Shown here piece after piece: positions 21,583 through 34,900 of a stretch of 64,000 nucleotides of DNA. The notes below the pieces were generated by a model. It saw nothing but the letters and a program-made list of their open reading frames with translations, was not told the DNA's origin and did no database searches. The stretch is from Onchocerca volvulus. Its lineage: Eukaryota > Nematoda > Chromadorea > Rhabditida > Onchocercidae. The stretch is from NCBI GenBank assembly GCA_000499405.2, contig HG738140.1, positions 372,001-436,000 on the forward strand, given 5' to 3'. The stretch's first letter is position 1, and every line of letters starts with the position of its first letter. Both the position numbers and the translations under genes were made by a program.

Positions 21583-24511
21583 ATGGTTGAGTACGGTGTA
21601 AACGTCACAAACAAATTCGGATTTTTATCAGACGATGGTAAGTACTAAAAGTTTTTAAATAAGTTGTACAATGACGCTCATAGTGAAGGAAAAATTTAGT
21701 GTTGGCGAATTTGGTTTATGTTTATCGTCATGTAATTATATTATTTACAGCAATTTTTTTTTTTTATTTTTCTGTCATTTGCTTCATTAATTTAATTCTT
21801 TTAAAATATACGTCGATTAAAATCACTTAATTTCTATCTTATTTGTTAAACTTTTGTAAGATTAATGGGAGAGGATTTGTTTAGAAAGACGTCTTTTTTT
21901 TTGAAAAACAGAAGGAACTTGTAAACGATAAATGGAATAATTGTTATTTAGCACGGTTAATCGCAATTCCAATAATAATGGTGATAAATTGCATTTTATA
22001 CAGTACAAATTATGTTATATTGCAGAGGTGGATGATCCAGAAATGATATTCAGGAAAGCTGAAGCTTTGAGTAAAAAAGAGGAAAAAAGTGCAAGCCAGA
22101 AAAAAGCTGACAAAAATGCTGCGGCTAGGAAGAAGAAGGAAATTACTTCAGCAACGGTGATGACAGCTGTGGCAAGGGAAACCGAAGCAAAAAAGCCGCA
22201 GCTACCAGTTGGTGGGATGAAGAAAAATGACTGTAAGTTAATATATTGAAAGTTTCTTGAATATGCTCTTTTTGGCTTTGTGATTTGAAATGGAAGTTAA
22301 ACAGAGTAATTGATAAATTCCGGATATGATTAGAAGAATCATGGGAGACAATAATCTTTTTTGCAAATTAAGTTTTCAAGTTTCGATAATTTGCGTACCT
22401 CCTTTTTATATTTTAGTTAGCAAAGAGAATAAGGAAAATCGACCAGATGGAGAACGTAACCGTGGAAGGGGAAGGGGTCGTGGTGGTATTAGTCGCGGTC
22501 GAGGCTTTATACAGCAATCTGATAATACACGCCCAACACTTGATCAGGTAATCAGTTTTCATTTTGCTGAATAGATTTGAACAAACTATCATTTCTTGTT
22601 AGTTCTTGATTTTTTTTGAATAGTTCTGCATCCTAAATCGATTGATTTAATTCTTTATTTTTTATTTTTTGGTCATTCGTCAAAAAAAAATATTTTGTGG
22701 TAGTTCGAAGTGAAATTGCAGAGCTAGAAACATCGTGATTTAAATTAATTCTGTGTAATCTTGCTTTATTCTAAGATATGTTCACTACGATGAGCATATG
22801 GTCCACTTCATGTTTGCAGACTTTATCTTTGTAAAATGTCTAGTCTGAAATCTGTTATGATTAATACTGTTCAGAATGGTGAGCGTGATATCATGGCTGA
22901 AAGGTTCGGCGAGGGAAGAGGACGAGGACGCGGTCGTGGAAACAGAGGGCGATTGCCTTTGTAAGTTATCGTAGAAACTGCTGGAAACAAAATTTTGCGA
23001 TTTTTTGTCTTATTTCGCATTTTTTCATGACGCTGTATCTTTCCCAGATTTAAAAATGTGCTTACATTTGTTTGAGAATAAATATTTTTTGGATTTAATT
23101 TTTCTTCAAAAAATATCTGTTCATTGTAAATATTAAGGTCTGAGTTTTCGATTTTACAGATTATCTGAAAAATTATTTCTGATTGATTTGTTTTAGCCGT
23201 GGTGGACGAGGTGGCACACGGAATTTTGACGGAGATCAAGATCACAATATGATGGACTTGCAACTGGAGTTGAATGGTAATGGAAATATTGATCAGTCTG
23301 GTTGCGAACGTCAAAATTTTACCGGTTAATTTTGGCTCATCATATGTTTGAGAAATGATAGTTTTTCAATAAGGATGATTGATATTGAAAAAATGGTCGT
23401 AACTTCATTAATTATGTAATCAAGTTCTTCATGCCAGATTTTGGAATTTATCGTGGTTCGTATCGTGGTGGACGAGGCGGATTCCGTGGAAGTGATCGTG
23501 ATGGTGAACGTGAGCGACCTGTATTCCGTGGTGGACGTGGGCGCGGTGGACGTCAATTTGAGCGAATAAGTGGATCGGATCGAACAGGCGTTAAATCAAT
23601 GGATAGAAAGGATGGTTTCGGAAAGGGTAATTGGGGAACTGATCAAGATGAAATGAATGGGCAAAACGAACAAATGAATGATGGAACTGAAGGTATAATT
23701 CAATTTGTATATAATATATCTCATTACATGTTTAAGGTATGTAAGTTATCAACTACTAAATGACTTTTATTGGTGAGCACTGACGAATTAATTGTTATAG
23801 TAATTTTTATCGTTTTGCTTGCTGGACAGACGATTGGTATCCTTTTATACATACACATTCATAATATAAAATTTTCTGGATTTGATGAAAGTTATTTTTC
23901 ATCAGAGGAATGAATATGTATATAATTTTTGTAGGTGTCATGAAGGAAGATGATGCGACATCACGCGAAAAAACTCAGGAAGAACTACGTTTGGAAGCTG
24001 AGGCTGAAGCACGTGCTAAGCAACTCACCCTAGACGAATTCAAGGCACAGATTGCCTCCAAGCGTTCGGAGCCTCACTTTAATATACGTCAGGCTGGTGA
24101 GGGTGCTAATGATAAGGATTTCGGAAAACTTATTCCTCTTAATAAACCGATCATGGAGGAAAATTCGGAGGAGGAAATCGTCGTTGTGGTATGTTCCTTT
24201 GATTTTATTGTATTTTTTTTTTTTTTTTTTTTTTACCTTTTTTTTTTTGGATTTAGTTTTTTAAGAGAAAATGATAATTCAGCAATCTGTATTTCGCATT
24301 GAGATTATTTCAGCGTCGTGAACCACGTACCAAGCGACTAGATATCGAGATCAATTTTACGGATGAGCAACGTGGTGGACGTGGTGGTCGTGTAAGAGAT
24401 GGTTTTAAAGGTGGACGCGGTTCACGTGGTGGACGAGATAATCGCAATTCAAAGCAAGTTCAGTCATTCGAAGTGTCTGCTGATGCTTTCCCGGCTCTCG
24501 GAAGTCAGTAA
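21583..24511 (+). CDS. vig-1: VIG/SERBP1-type RGG-box RNA-binding protein (HABP4/PAI-RBP1 family)
   Basis: Seen: exons 21583-21637, 22026-22232, 22417-22547, 22875-22960, 23197-23324, 23438-23692, 23935-24188 and 24314-24511 join in phase to 437 residues. Order: N-terminus 'MVEYGVNVTNKFGFLSDD'; a Lys/Ala/Glu-rich helix; several RGG clusters ('RGRGRGRGG', 'GRGRGRGRGNRG', 'YRGGRGGFRG'); the HABP4/PAI-RBP1 core 'LTLDEFKAQ' to 'GEGANDKDFGKLIPLNK'; a second RGG cluster; and the C-terminal 'SADAFPALGSQ'. Family knowledge: SERBP1/HABP4 and Drosophila/C. elegans VIG proteins bind RNA and ribosomes; VIG was found with the RNA-induced silencing complex, and SERBP1 occupies the mRNA channel of idle ribosomes. 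Exon borders are standard GT/AG. The assignment is firm; the symbol follows the C. elegans orthologue. Confidence 0.9.
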
Positions 24512-25978
24512 TTCATGCCGAATTCGCATACTCGGAGATAAAAAAGAGAAAAAACTTGTTAATTTCGAAAATGAATTATTCAACTTTTGGCTTTCGCCAG
24601 TAATCTAATTGCTTATACACAAAATATTTTGACGACGTTTGGTATTGTTTGTAGAAATTTTTTCTCATGCGCTTCTCTTCTTTCCCTCTCGTTTGTTACA
24701 CCGTTCAGAGCGGAGGAAGAGAGGGTGAAAGGCGTGTTATGCATTCAGGATGTTTGGTTTACAAAGATTTTTTGTTCATTATTTTTGTTTCCTGCTAATC
24801 AAAAATTAAGCCAGAGGAAATTGATTCATTCGAATTGAAATAATCTTTAACATACTCCGTAGGTTGCACGTGTTGTTTCTTTTCTTTCAGATTTTATTAG
24901 TTTAAATCTTAAATGTTTGTTTCCTTCTATGTTCCAACTCGAATTATATGAACCACTTCCCCTAATTATCCTTTTTTATTCTGTAAATGGGTATTTGAAA
25001 AGAAAGAGGCGGAATTTGTTGTTTGGACGAACTCCACATTGTCTTGTTTTCTTTTTCCAAATGGAATTTTGCATTTCAACAATCATAGTACGAAAATGCA
25101 TCAATCTAACATTGTTTCTTTTTTTTTTTTGAATCGTACTTCGAGTTTCCAGCACGAGTTTTACTTTGTCTTATGATGTAAAAGAGTTGTCTTTAAAAAA
25201 ATGATTTTGTTGAGAAGTGTTTTTGTAACATCGTATTATAAATATGATAGGATGTTCCAGTGGATGCGTTTCGTTGGACAGATACTAAGACTGTGATTTG
25301 GAAAAAAATATTGTTGTTGACTTCTTGATTCTGGACATTTTTTTCAAAGCATCCTGGATAACTTTTTAATGCATTCAAGATTTAATGCATGTACTATTCT
25401 TCGTCATCCTTTGATGAATAGTTTCGGTTAGTGTATTTTATGGCAAGTAAACTGCAGCTGTTGAACATAGAAATGCTTGTCATGAAAGTTCATTGCGGTT
25501 AAAAATCTAGTTTAAGAAGAAGTAGTTATAAGAATCATTTCTCAACAGTATGTTCTTCAAACCAGTCATTCCATATGTCCATTTATCGAGAGATATTTAA
25601 GAGAATAGCAAAGTAACTGGTAAAATGTTGGCGTAGCAAAATTCGATAAAAAAAAAAAGAAAGAAAATGGTCTGTTTATTGGAAGAATGAGGCTTTATAT
25701 CTGATCTTTTTTCTAAATCGTAATCAATATATGCAGCCTCGTTCCTCGATTATAATCTTACCAAACTGTTCTGAAATGAGCATTTTTGTTGTCCGTATTA
25801 TCCGCTTTCGGTTTCTGAATTCTTTAATCGTTTTTTCCGCTGCCCTGTTTATAACTTTTTTGAATCTTTATATGCACTTAAAGCAGAATTTAACAAATGA
25901 CATTCAAAATTAAGTGATCCTATCATTTCACCCGTAGCTGAAAAAGAAGAGATGAACTTCCACAGATTTCCGGAATAT
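24512..25978. other. Convergent 3' intergenic region
   Basis: Lies between the 3' ends of the VIG-type gene and the AMPK gamma gene. AT-rich with T tracts; no exon, RNA gene or repeat supported. Confidence 0.45.
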
Positions 25979-28900
25979 TCATTCAACAATGGGAGTTGAA
26001 GGTAAATCACTGTACAAAATATATGAAATGAAATCAGATAGGGATATTGCACCAGTCAATCTACCGCTTTTTGGATTGATGACAAATACACATCGACAAT
26101 CTTTTCTGCTAAGAGCGAAGTCAAGAATTTGATTAACAGTATCAGTTTCTGACAAGAATAGCATAGGTGGCCGATTTTTAATTGCTTCCACTGTTGTCAA
26201 ATTCTGGAACTGCTTCTAAAAGATAAATAGATATGTAAAAACAGCAGTACAAACTGTTTCTGAAGATTAAGAAATAAAAAAAGTACCGGAATCCGGAAAC
26301 ACTCCACTACCTCCTTCCCCTCTTCTGATGTCGTGCTCATGATTTTTTTAGCATTCAGTCCTTTTAATTTTATAATATGCGCATCTTTTTCTATTTAACA
26401 TTTGATTTTAAGACAATTCTTAGGAATTTATTGTTAGATCTTTCCTCTTTTGAACATTATATTTACGGCGAGTGCATTTCCTATGAAATGATCGGTTAAA
26501 TGTATGTTGAATGGAAAACAACATTTGTATTAAAATTTCAAATATTAATTATTAGAAATAATTATTACTTTGAAACTTTTAGCATCCGCAAGGGCATAAG
26601 CGATATCCGTTTTGCATATCACGTCTATCGGACGATTCTCACCATCAATTATCGGCAAACTAGAAATACGATAATCGAGCATTTTCTGGGCTACCGTTTC
26701 CAGATTATCCTTTTCACCAACCTATGATAAATAAAAAAACTGGTTTATTACTGTTAAAAAAGATCGAGAAGTTCATTTGAAACATGAAATTCTCACCAAT
26801 CAATAATTCTATATTCCCAGCTTAACTCATTATTTAAATTATAATCATATCATTTTCATAGCTCATCAGATGTACTGAACCAACCGCAGTTTTGAAATCT
26901 CACAGTCTACTCGAATCTATAATTAGAGCTTCGAAACAAAGTAATATTTTCTAAACCATGTAATTCTTGGTAGAGTTGCCTCTATAATTCCGCTTTGTTA
27001 CTAGACCATCACCAGACCTGTCTCAATTCCCGAAATATTATTATATTCAAGTACTCCTATCATTCCTATATCACTTGGACAATCATTGTTCTTCAGATCT
27101 TAAATTCGAACATTTTGTATTTTCCGCGTTGTTTCTCCTCAATTCGATAATATTAATTAATAAAATTAAATTAATATTAAATACATTGTCCAATTTATTT
27201 TTTATAACATTGAAACATTTATTATTATTACATTAGCAGATTAATTTGCATTGAAACAATCAATGATTTGCAGAAAATTAAAATACCGTTTGCAAATTTT
27301 TCCATGTGCCTATTTTAGATTTTTTGATATCCCAATCAAGCCAAGATGCAAAATGCAACGAACGATTCTGAAAATAATGAATTTCTCTTTTATTAGCTTC
27401 TTTTGCTTCTTGATTACGAAAAGTATCCGTTGAACTTTGAGTTACTCAACCACTGATTTTGATGGTTGTGGAAGAACAATAATTAAGTTTCAAGTAATTT
27501 TATATAATTGGAAAATTTATCTAAACGGAGAGAAAGCCGGAATAATTTTCCAATTATCCTTAAAGGCTTAAGCTCAGATTGTACACTTCTTGCTACTTCT
27601 CCTTCCGTCATATATAATTTCATATGATGCATCGAAGGAAATGAGTTGAGAAAGAGCGAACCTGTTTATGAACTGCTTGCAGAATTCGTTTCATGGTAAG
27701 TAAATAGAGGACATCGCCAGCTTGATCTGGATAGATTACTATTCGATGAACGCGATTAGAGCAAAATTCATGACATGCTTCCAGCAATCTGAATTTTGTC
27801 ATTCTCAAAATTTGCAATGAAATGAAACTATTCGTCACGTTTCATGTTTATTGAAAGCCTAACTTGTCATCACTTCATGATGATAATCACAGAAAGTTAT
27901 TAACTAAGGAAGAAACAGCTAGAAGTCCTGTCATTATTATCATCATCGGTTCGTGCTTCTGCTGGGAATCGAAATGAAGGGAAAGGAAAATTTGAATTCA
28001 GAAACATGAATGCTTCATGTGAATGTTATTTTTTTCATACATTTAACAATAATTTTAAAAGCAGAAGAAATGAAACTTTGGCGAGAAGTGAATGAAGCTA
28101 ACTTGCATGATCCTTCGAGCCATACTAATTGATTCGCCGAGATGGCTTCTTCAACGGTTGTCGATTCTTCACTCGTTTGCGATAGAAGCGAAATCAGAAA
28201 ATCGGTAAGAGTAAGTACCGCGATGACACTTTCCCTTCTACTACTCCATACAACCACCGAACCAACACCCCATTCGATTAAAACTTTGAAGGCTTTTTCT
28301 AACTGCAATCTTTCTAATGCTTATCTAATAATTACCTCAAAATAATGATAGAAAAATTACATTCGGAAAGTCTTCTGGAAAATTGATGAAGAAACCACAA
28401 AGTATGGACTGTATGAATGAAAATGTGCAGACCTTCATTTCAACTTATATTAACATTTTTCATTTTACATTTAAACTCATATTTCTGTCGCAGTAAAATT
28501 TAGCTAAATGACCCGCTGGAAAAAGTCATTTCTCGTCTTTTTTCTTCCTTTTGTTCATTATTTAGATCAAATTACGACAAAGTAGAACTTAATTTAATAA
28601 TTCTATCCTTATCACTGAACTGCAATTTTTTGCAATATGAGTAATGTAATTAAGAATTCCTTTAATGCAGTGAATAGTTGACCAAGAACGGTGCTAGGAA
28701 AAAAGACCACTTCATAAATGGATGGATTGATTTGCAGGACATAGGTTGAATATTTTAAATGACAAAAAAAGGAAACGATAATGAGTTACATCTGACTCAG
28801 GCTTAGATCACATAAATTCCAATTCTATTATTATGAAAAAATGGTACTTAAATTTATATGAATGCTGAAGAGTAATTTACTTTCACTTTACTATCCACAA

Positions 28901-31900
28901 GAATAACTCGACCGGCATGTGGTGCCAATTCATAACAATCTACCACTTTCATATATTGCTTGTATGGGTCTAAATTATTATCTGAAATTGAAAAATTATC
29001 GTAAAAAGCTTACGAACCATTCACTAAAAAATATCAAATTTTAAAAATTTTAAATTGTGTCAGCAATGAAGGCATTATGATAACTGAATTTCTCATATCA
29101 TTTTTCCTAAATCTATTCGAGCAAATTTGGTATTTAAATTTAAAATACAGAAAAAAAAAGTAGAAATAGAGTTATTTGCTTAATATCAATTAGTTGAACA
29201 GTTGAATGTACCTAAAAGACCAATAACATCCACTGATACAGGACGTGATGTCTTCCGTAAAATCAAAAAATCCTGAAATATTATTACAGTTAAGCAATAA
29301 ATCTTAATCAAGAAGGATATAAGAAGAATTTTTTTTTTTTTTTTAAATCTATCTTTAATTTTTAGTCTAATTTTCACTCATTTTTTTTTTTTTTGAATTT
29401 TTTCATTATAAGTTTGGAAAATCAAAAATTTGCGAAGTGTATGCAGAAAACATCTGGCAATGTATATCGTTGCGAAATATTTTTTTTTTTTTTTTGATCC
29501 AAGCAGTATTTTATATGTTTGAACTGTTTAATAATCTCTGTCACCAAAAAAAAAAAAATAGTTTTCTCCACGAATACATCACTTGACTGCTTATTTGTTC
29601 ATTTCGTTTTTTTTCTTTTTTTCATCTTTCATCGATATTTACAAGCTATCACAGAAAGTGAAATCTATTTAAATTCAAAGTAAACAGGCATATAAATTTA
29701 AAAAGAAAAAAAGAAAGAAAATCAAGGAACAAACAGAGCTATTTGAACGCGGTCGACGAAATGCCCTGGCATCATCATAAAGATCGCATGATTGGTTATC
29801 ATCCCGCAGATCGTACACTGATTCCACCGGACAACATTCAATCTAAATATGAATTTAATAAATCTGAAATCAATAATGGAGATATTCTTATCATTCTGTA
29901 TCATAGGATGATTCACTGAATGATTCTTTTCTTTTTCGAACAATTATGAAATATTTTGAAAATTTTAAAAGAGCAGTGAATATTTTTAGTATCTTTTATA
30001 TTTCGCTCTTTTTCTCAATTTTTAATTTAAAACTTAAAAGGAATGAAATGATAATTTAATTAGTTATTTTGGACAATAAAGCTTTTATGACAATTTATCG
30101 CTTTCCCTTTTCCATTCTCCATTAAATGATCAATAATTATAGAAATTAATAATCTTCCAATTCGTTTTTCCCTTCCAATCTTTCACCATTATTCCGTGCA
30201 TAAATGGTGGGGAATTTAGTGAAAGAATAATACAAATATTGCAATATAACATATTATAAATGATGCAAAATGAGGAAAAGAAAATAAAAAATGTGAAAGG
30301 ATAAACCTGAACACGCCGTAATGGCTTATTTATAGGAGGCCATGGAATTTTTTGCTTTTCATTACTACCCATTGATTCGCTTCGAGAACGTCCAACTAAA
30401 ACTCGCAAACCTAGAAAAAATGGGAAATAACTCAGTCTGAATATTCTGATTGGAAAATTGTCTCTCAATTGAATGTAATTTGGGATGAAAATTCGAGAAC
30501 CAGAGTGAAGAGTATTTTAAGAAAAATTTGAACTCTGATTAACTGTTGCTTATCATTTTTGTATTGAACATGAAGAATAGTTATTGACCATATGATCTCA
30601 TAGATCTTGAAATAAACTGCTAATTATTCTTCATGATCGATATAAAAAGAAAATAAGCGAGAAGTGGATAAAACTTGACGAATGCTCAAATCTAAATGCT
30701 TTATTTATTTGATAAGAATAAGTTCAACATGTTTATGAAATTAGCGGCAAAAAAAAATTTAATCGTATCGGTTTTTTTTTGGTGGTTTTAAATCCAATTA
30801 AGTATTACTTTTCGGAAAACGATTATTGGATGGGATGAAAAAAGTTTCTAACATTAACTTCAAAATAAAAGGATTTTTAAGCAAGGATGAAAAGTTTGTC
30901 GGGCAGTCTATCTATCCCATAAATAATAACTAGGAATGAGTTTTTTTGATTACTCTATCATTAAATCATTTCAGCTACAAATATGAATGTTTAATTAAAA
31001 ACTATCCTAATGGAACTAATTACTTTGTCAATCTAAGAAATCATTTCTGCCTGTTACGTTTTTAGTACATTTTGATGAACTGAGAGAAAGAGAAAATTTC
31101 AATTATTGTAATATGAGTCAAAAAAAAAAAAAAAGATAAAAAAGATAAAAGTAGAAGAACAAACAGGTGATGAAGCAAACAAAGCAAATATTAAGACAAT
31201 TAAATGGAAGGAAATTTAAAAAAAGTTCAATTCAACGCAACAAAAAATTTCCAATGAATTGAAACTATAATCAAAACCAAAACTTTATGATTGTGACAAA
31301 ATATGTGGACAAGTAAGGAGTGATCTGCACAATGTTTTCGATTCTTTTCATCTTATTATACAGCTATGAAATTAGTTTGTCTTTTTTTTTTCTATTAAAA
31401 TTCAATTAATACAAATTTCCGAAAAACAAATTATACTTTTTTTTTTTTGATATGACTATGGAAAAAAAAGAAATTCTTTTTCAATGGAATTTGAAAAACA
31501 CCAGTATCCTTCTCAGATCTTCTCTCAATGCTTGATATTCAATTAAAGTTGATATTTGGCGTTGACAAAAGGATACATTACCTAAGGCTAAAATATAGAA
31601 TCTTGGATCGTATGCAAATTATTTTGGACTGAAAACAAAAAAAAAACTATCAATTGATAAAAAAGAAATGTCAGACGGCATTATCATCTTATCAAGAGCT
31701 ATTTGCAAAATTAAACAAGCAGAATATGAAGAACTAAACAGACAAAAATCATAACTTTGTCATAACAAATATGGGAAAGAGCTGTGAAAAATCCAAAAAT
31801 GCAGTGGAAAGTGAGAAAAAAAGTCCTGAAATATTTCGGAATTTCAGAATAAAAACTAACGTAAAATTTGATTAGAATTTCGGACATATCATCGTAGTAG

Positions 31901-34900
31901 TTGAGAAGATAATTGAATCGATATTTCATACAGATAATTAAATCAAAATGAAGAAAAACAACACTAGCAGTACAAGGATTGCAATTCGAAATCAAAGATT
32001 GGTAATTATCTCATGATATAAAAAAAAAGAAAATGTAGGGAATGATAAGGGAATTGGCAAAATAGCACAGAGATATTTGCAGATGATAATACTATTTCGA
32101 ATCAATACACTTTGATGCAAAAAATGAAATCAAAAAAAATAGCATTAAATTTGCATCAGTAACATCTTGATGATTAAAATAAAAATCTTTTTTAAAAAAA
32201 AAAAAAGACGAAGATGTTTGGATTAGCAAAAAAGATTTTTGCAAACATAAACAGAACAACTTTTATTTTCAAACAGAAAAGAAAAAGACAAGAAAAAATC
32301 GCCAAATTAACAGAAAGAGTGTAATAATGTACTTGATTTTTTATTCCACTATTTTATTCCTTCCAATCTTGCACCAAATTACACATTTTAAATTTATCAA
32401 ACCAAATAGCTAACAAAATTTCGAATGACTGAATAACATTTGCATATAACATAATTACCTCATCTAATTATATAAAACTTCGATTTAATAAATATTATGT
32501 AAATCTTAGCAAACAAACTAATCGCACCGCACAGTGTTGATAATAATTATAATATCTCTTATAATGTTTGATAAAGTAATTTATATTACTATGATTCTAT
32601 ACCTTATAGCATATCATCTCATTTATCAACCTCCATCTTATTTGTTTTGTAAACAATCTTAATGGAATATGGAAGGAGGAAAAAAAATATTGTATTTGTG
32701 CAATCATTTCAGATTTTATTTTTCAAAATAATATCATTTCAAAGGAATTGAACAAATAACGTTCATAAAATTTCAAGAAGCATGAATAGACTGATACATA
32801 TTTACAATGAAAAAATGTGTTAAGGGTTCAAAAGAAATTTCTATTTCTATGAAATTTGAAAATGATTAAACTTAAGGATGAATAAATTTGAATAAGTTGA
32901 TGATGAGAGATGATATAAGATTGACATGTCTTTGATTTGTCGGTAAGAGCACTAAACGAAGTTTTTGCTTCAATTCAATTATTGATCGTTTGACGTCCCC
33001 GTCAGAGATTCATTTGTTTTTGAGAAATTAAAGAAGAGATGCAAATGAATAGGATAATGAGATTCTTGATGGAGGAGGAGGAGGAGGAAAAGAAAGATCA
33101 TATTTCGGAAAAGAAGGAGCATTCATCTCCGTACATCTAATAATTCATGTATTAAAAGAATTCGATCAGTAGCCATTTTTTTTTTTTTTTTGCCAAAATA
33201 AGTTCTTGTAATTTTAAAAATATATCTGATGTGGCGCTGATGAGTTTGCTGCATCTGAAAAATCCCGATATTCTTTCGGTAATGCAGAAATCAATGAGGC
33301 CGCGGAAATATACGGCTTTTCATGCGAAAAAAAAAATGGTTCTGGGGCAAAATTGATTTGCATTCTTCCTTCTGGAAAATAGACAGACAGACAATCAGAA
33401 AATAAGATAAATAAACAGCTTTTCAAAGGATAATTCATCGATTTCATTGAAATTGGCTTAATTTGAAAATAGTTTAAATCAAAGTGCAACAAACATGCGA
33501 CAGCAATATATTTACAACATTAATGCGGTTTATTAATTTGCTGCATAAAAAAAATGGATATTGTTCATTAATTTGCTTTCAAATAATAACGAAAATGAAA
33601 AAGAATAACTCAATCATGTTTCGCGGAAAGTTCATAAATTGGAAGGATAATTTGATTTGACTTTTTTGCATTAATAGATAGCACTACTAGGGAGCTGGCT
33701 TTGGAAAAGTGTAGTCAATAAACTTTTTTATTCAATAAATCATCTCAAATTTCTATTTGAAGTTTGAGAAAAAAGTCTCAAAAAAGTTTGAGAATTTTTT
33801 CGGAGAATAGAGTTTCAGAATTAATGAGAAAACGATAAAATTAATACAAAATGTCTTTAAGAGTCAAATTTCAGCGGAGAAATCTATTGAAATCAAAAGA
33901 AACATTGAAAATCAAAAAGAAAAAAAATTCAGACATTTTAAAATTCCAAAACAAAGAATAAACAAACATTTTTCAAATTGGAGAAAAACTATTTTTGAAA
34001 AAATCAGAATGATTTTTTAACATTTATTGGCTCTACTTTGATTGAAGGAATTCAAGAAGTTGTTAAGACAAGAAATAAGAAAATAATATTCCTAATCACT
34101 AGAACTTCTATACAAAAGATCATTTATAGTCTAATAGTCTACAAATTAGTTGAAATGAAAGTTTGATAGCTAATATTTTGAAAATATTTCTAAATAATTT
34201 TACATTCAACTGCTACTCATGCGATAATTTTGGGATCTGTTGGGCAGGCTTGATCGAATACCACACTTCATAGTCTAGGCGTTTTAAGTTGTCATACAAG
34301 GTTAACTTTATAAGAAGAGGAAAATTCGTGGAATATTCGTCGTCGTCAACCAATTGTCGCATTCTTCCATCTGTCCTTCCTTTTCAATCGTGGCACACGC
34401 AGATGGCCAACAATATATTCATTCAACATTTAATTAGGCAAAGGATAAGAAGGAGGAGAAGCGAGAAATTTAAGGAAACCATTGAAAAAGGATAGAGACG
34501 AATTCTTTTCATTCAAATCAAAGAAATTCGAAAAAAAAAGTTGAAAAAATAAATTCATTTTTTCTCCTTTTTTCCTTTTTCTTTTTTTTTTTTTTAAACT
34601 AACGAGAAACGTATCTTAGCTATAAATCAATTTGGAACGATGAAGTAAGCGTAAAAGACAAAAAAAATTTAGAAATTTTAGAAAAAATTTATTGTTTTTT
34701 CAAAATATACTGTTATCGCAAATTTATGTCCCAATTCATTCCCTCATTCATTTCATTTATTTATGAATTCATTTCATTCATTCTTTTCATTCATTCCTTT
34801 CATTCATTTCATTCCTTTGATTCCTTTCATTCATTCCTTCCATTCATTCATTTCAATTTCTCTAAACTTCGCGCATGTATTGCATGTTGCCACACTATAC

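Noticed and set aside
22871..23556. Minus-strand frames rich in Arg/Pro and Thr/Ser
   Set aside because: Antisense shadows of the RGG-coding exons of the VIG-type gene.
26870..26960. Possible extra AMPK gamma exon ahead of CBS3
   Set aside because: The flanking exons (27367-27287 and 26721-26569) join directly in phase and match the family, and the segment has stops in the needed frames.
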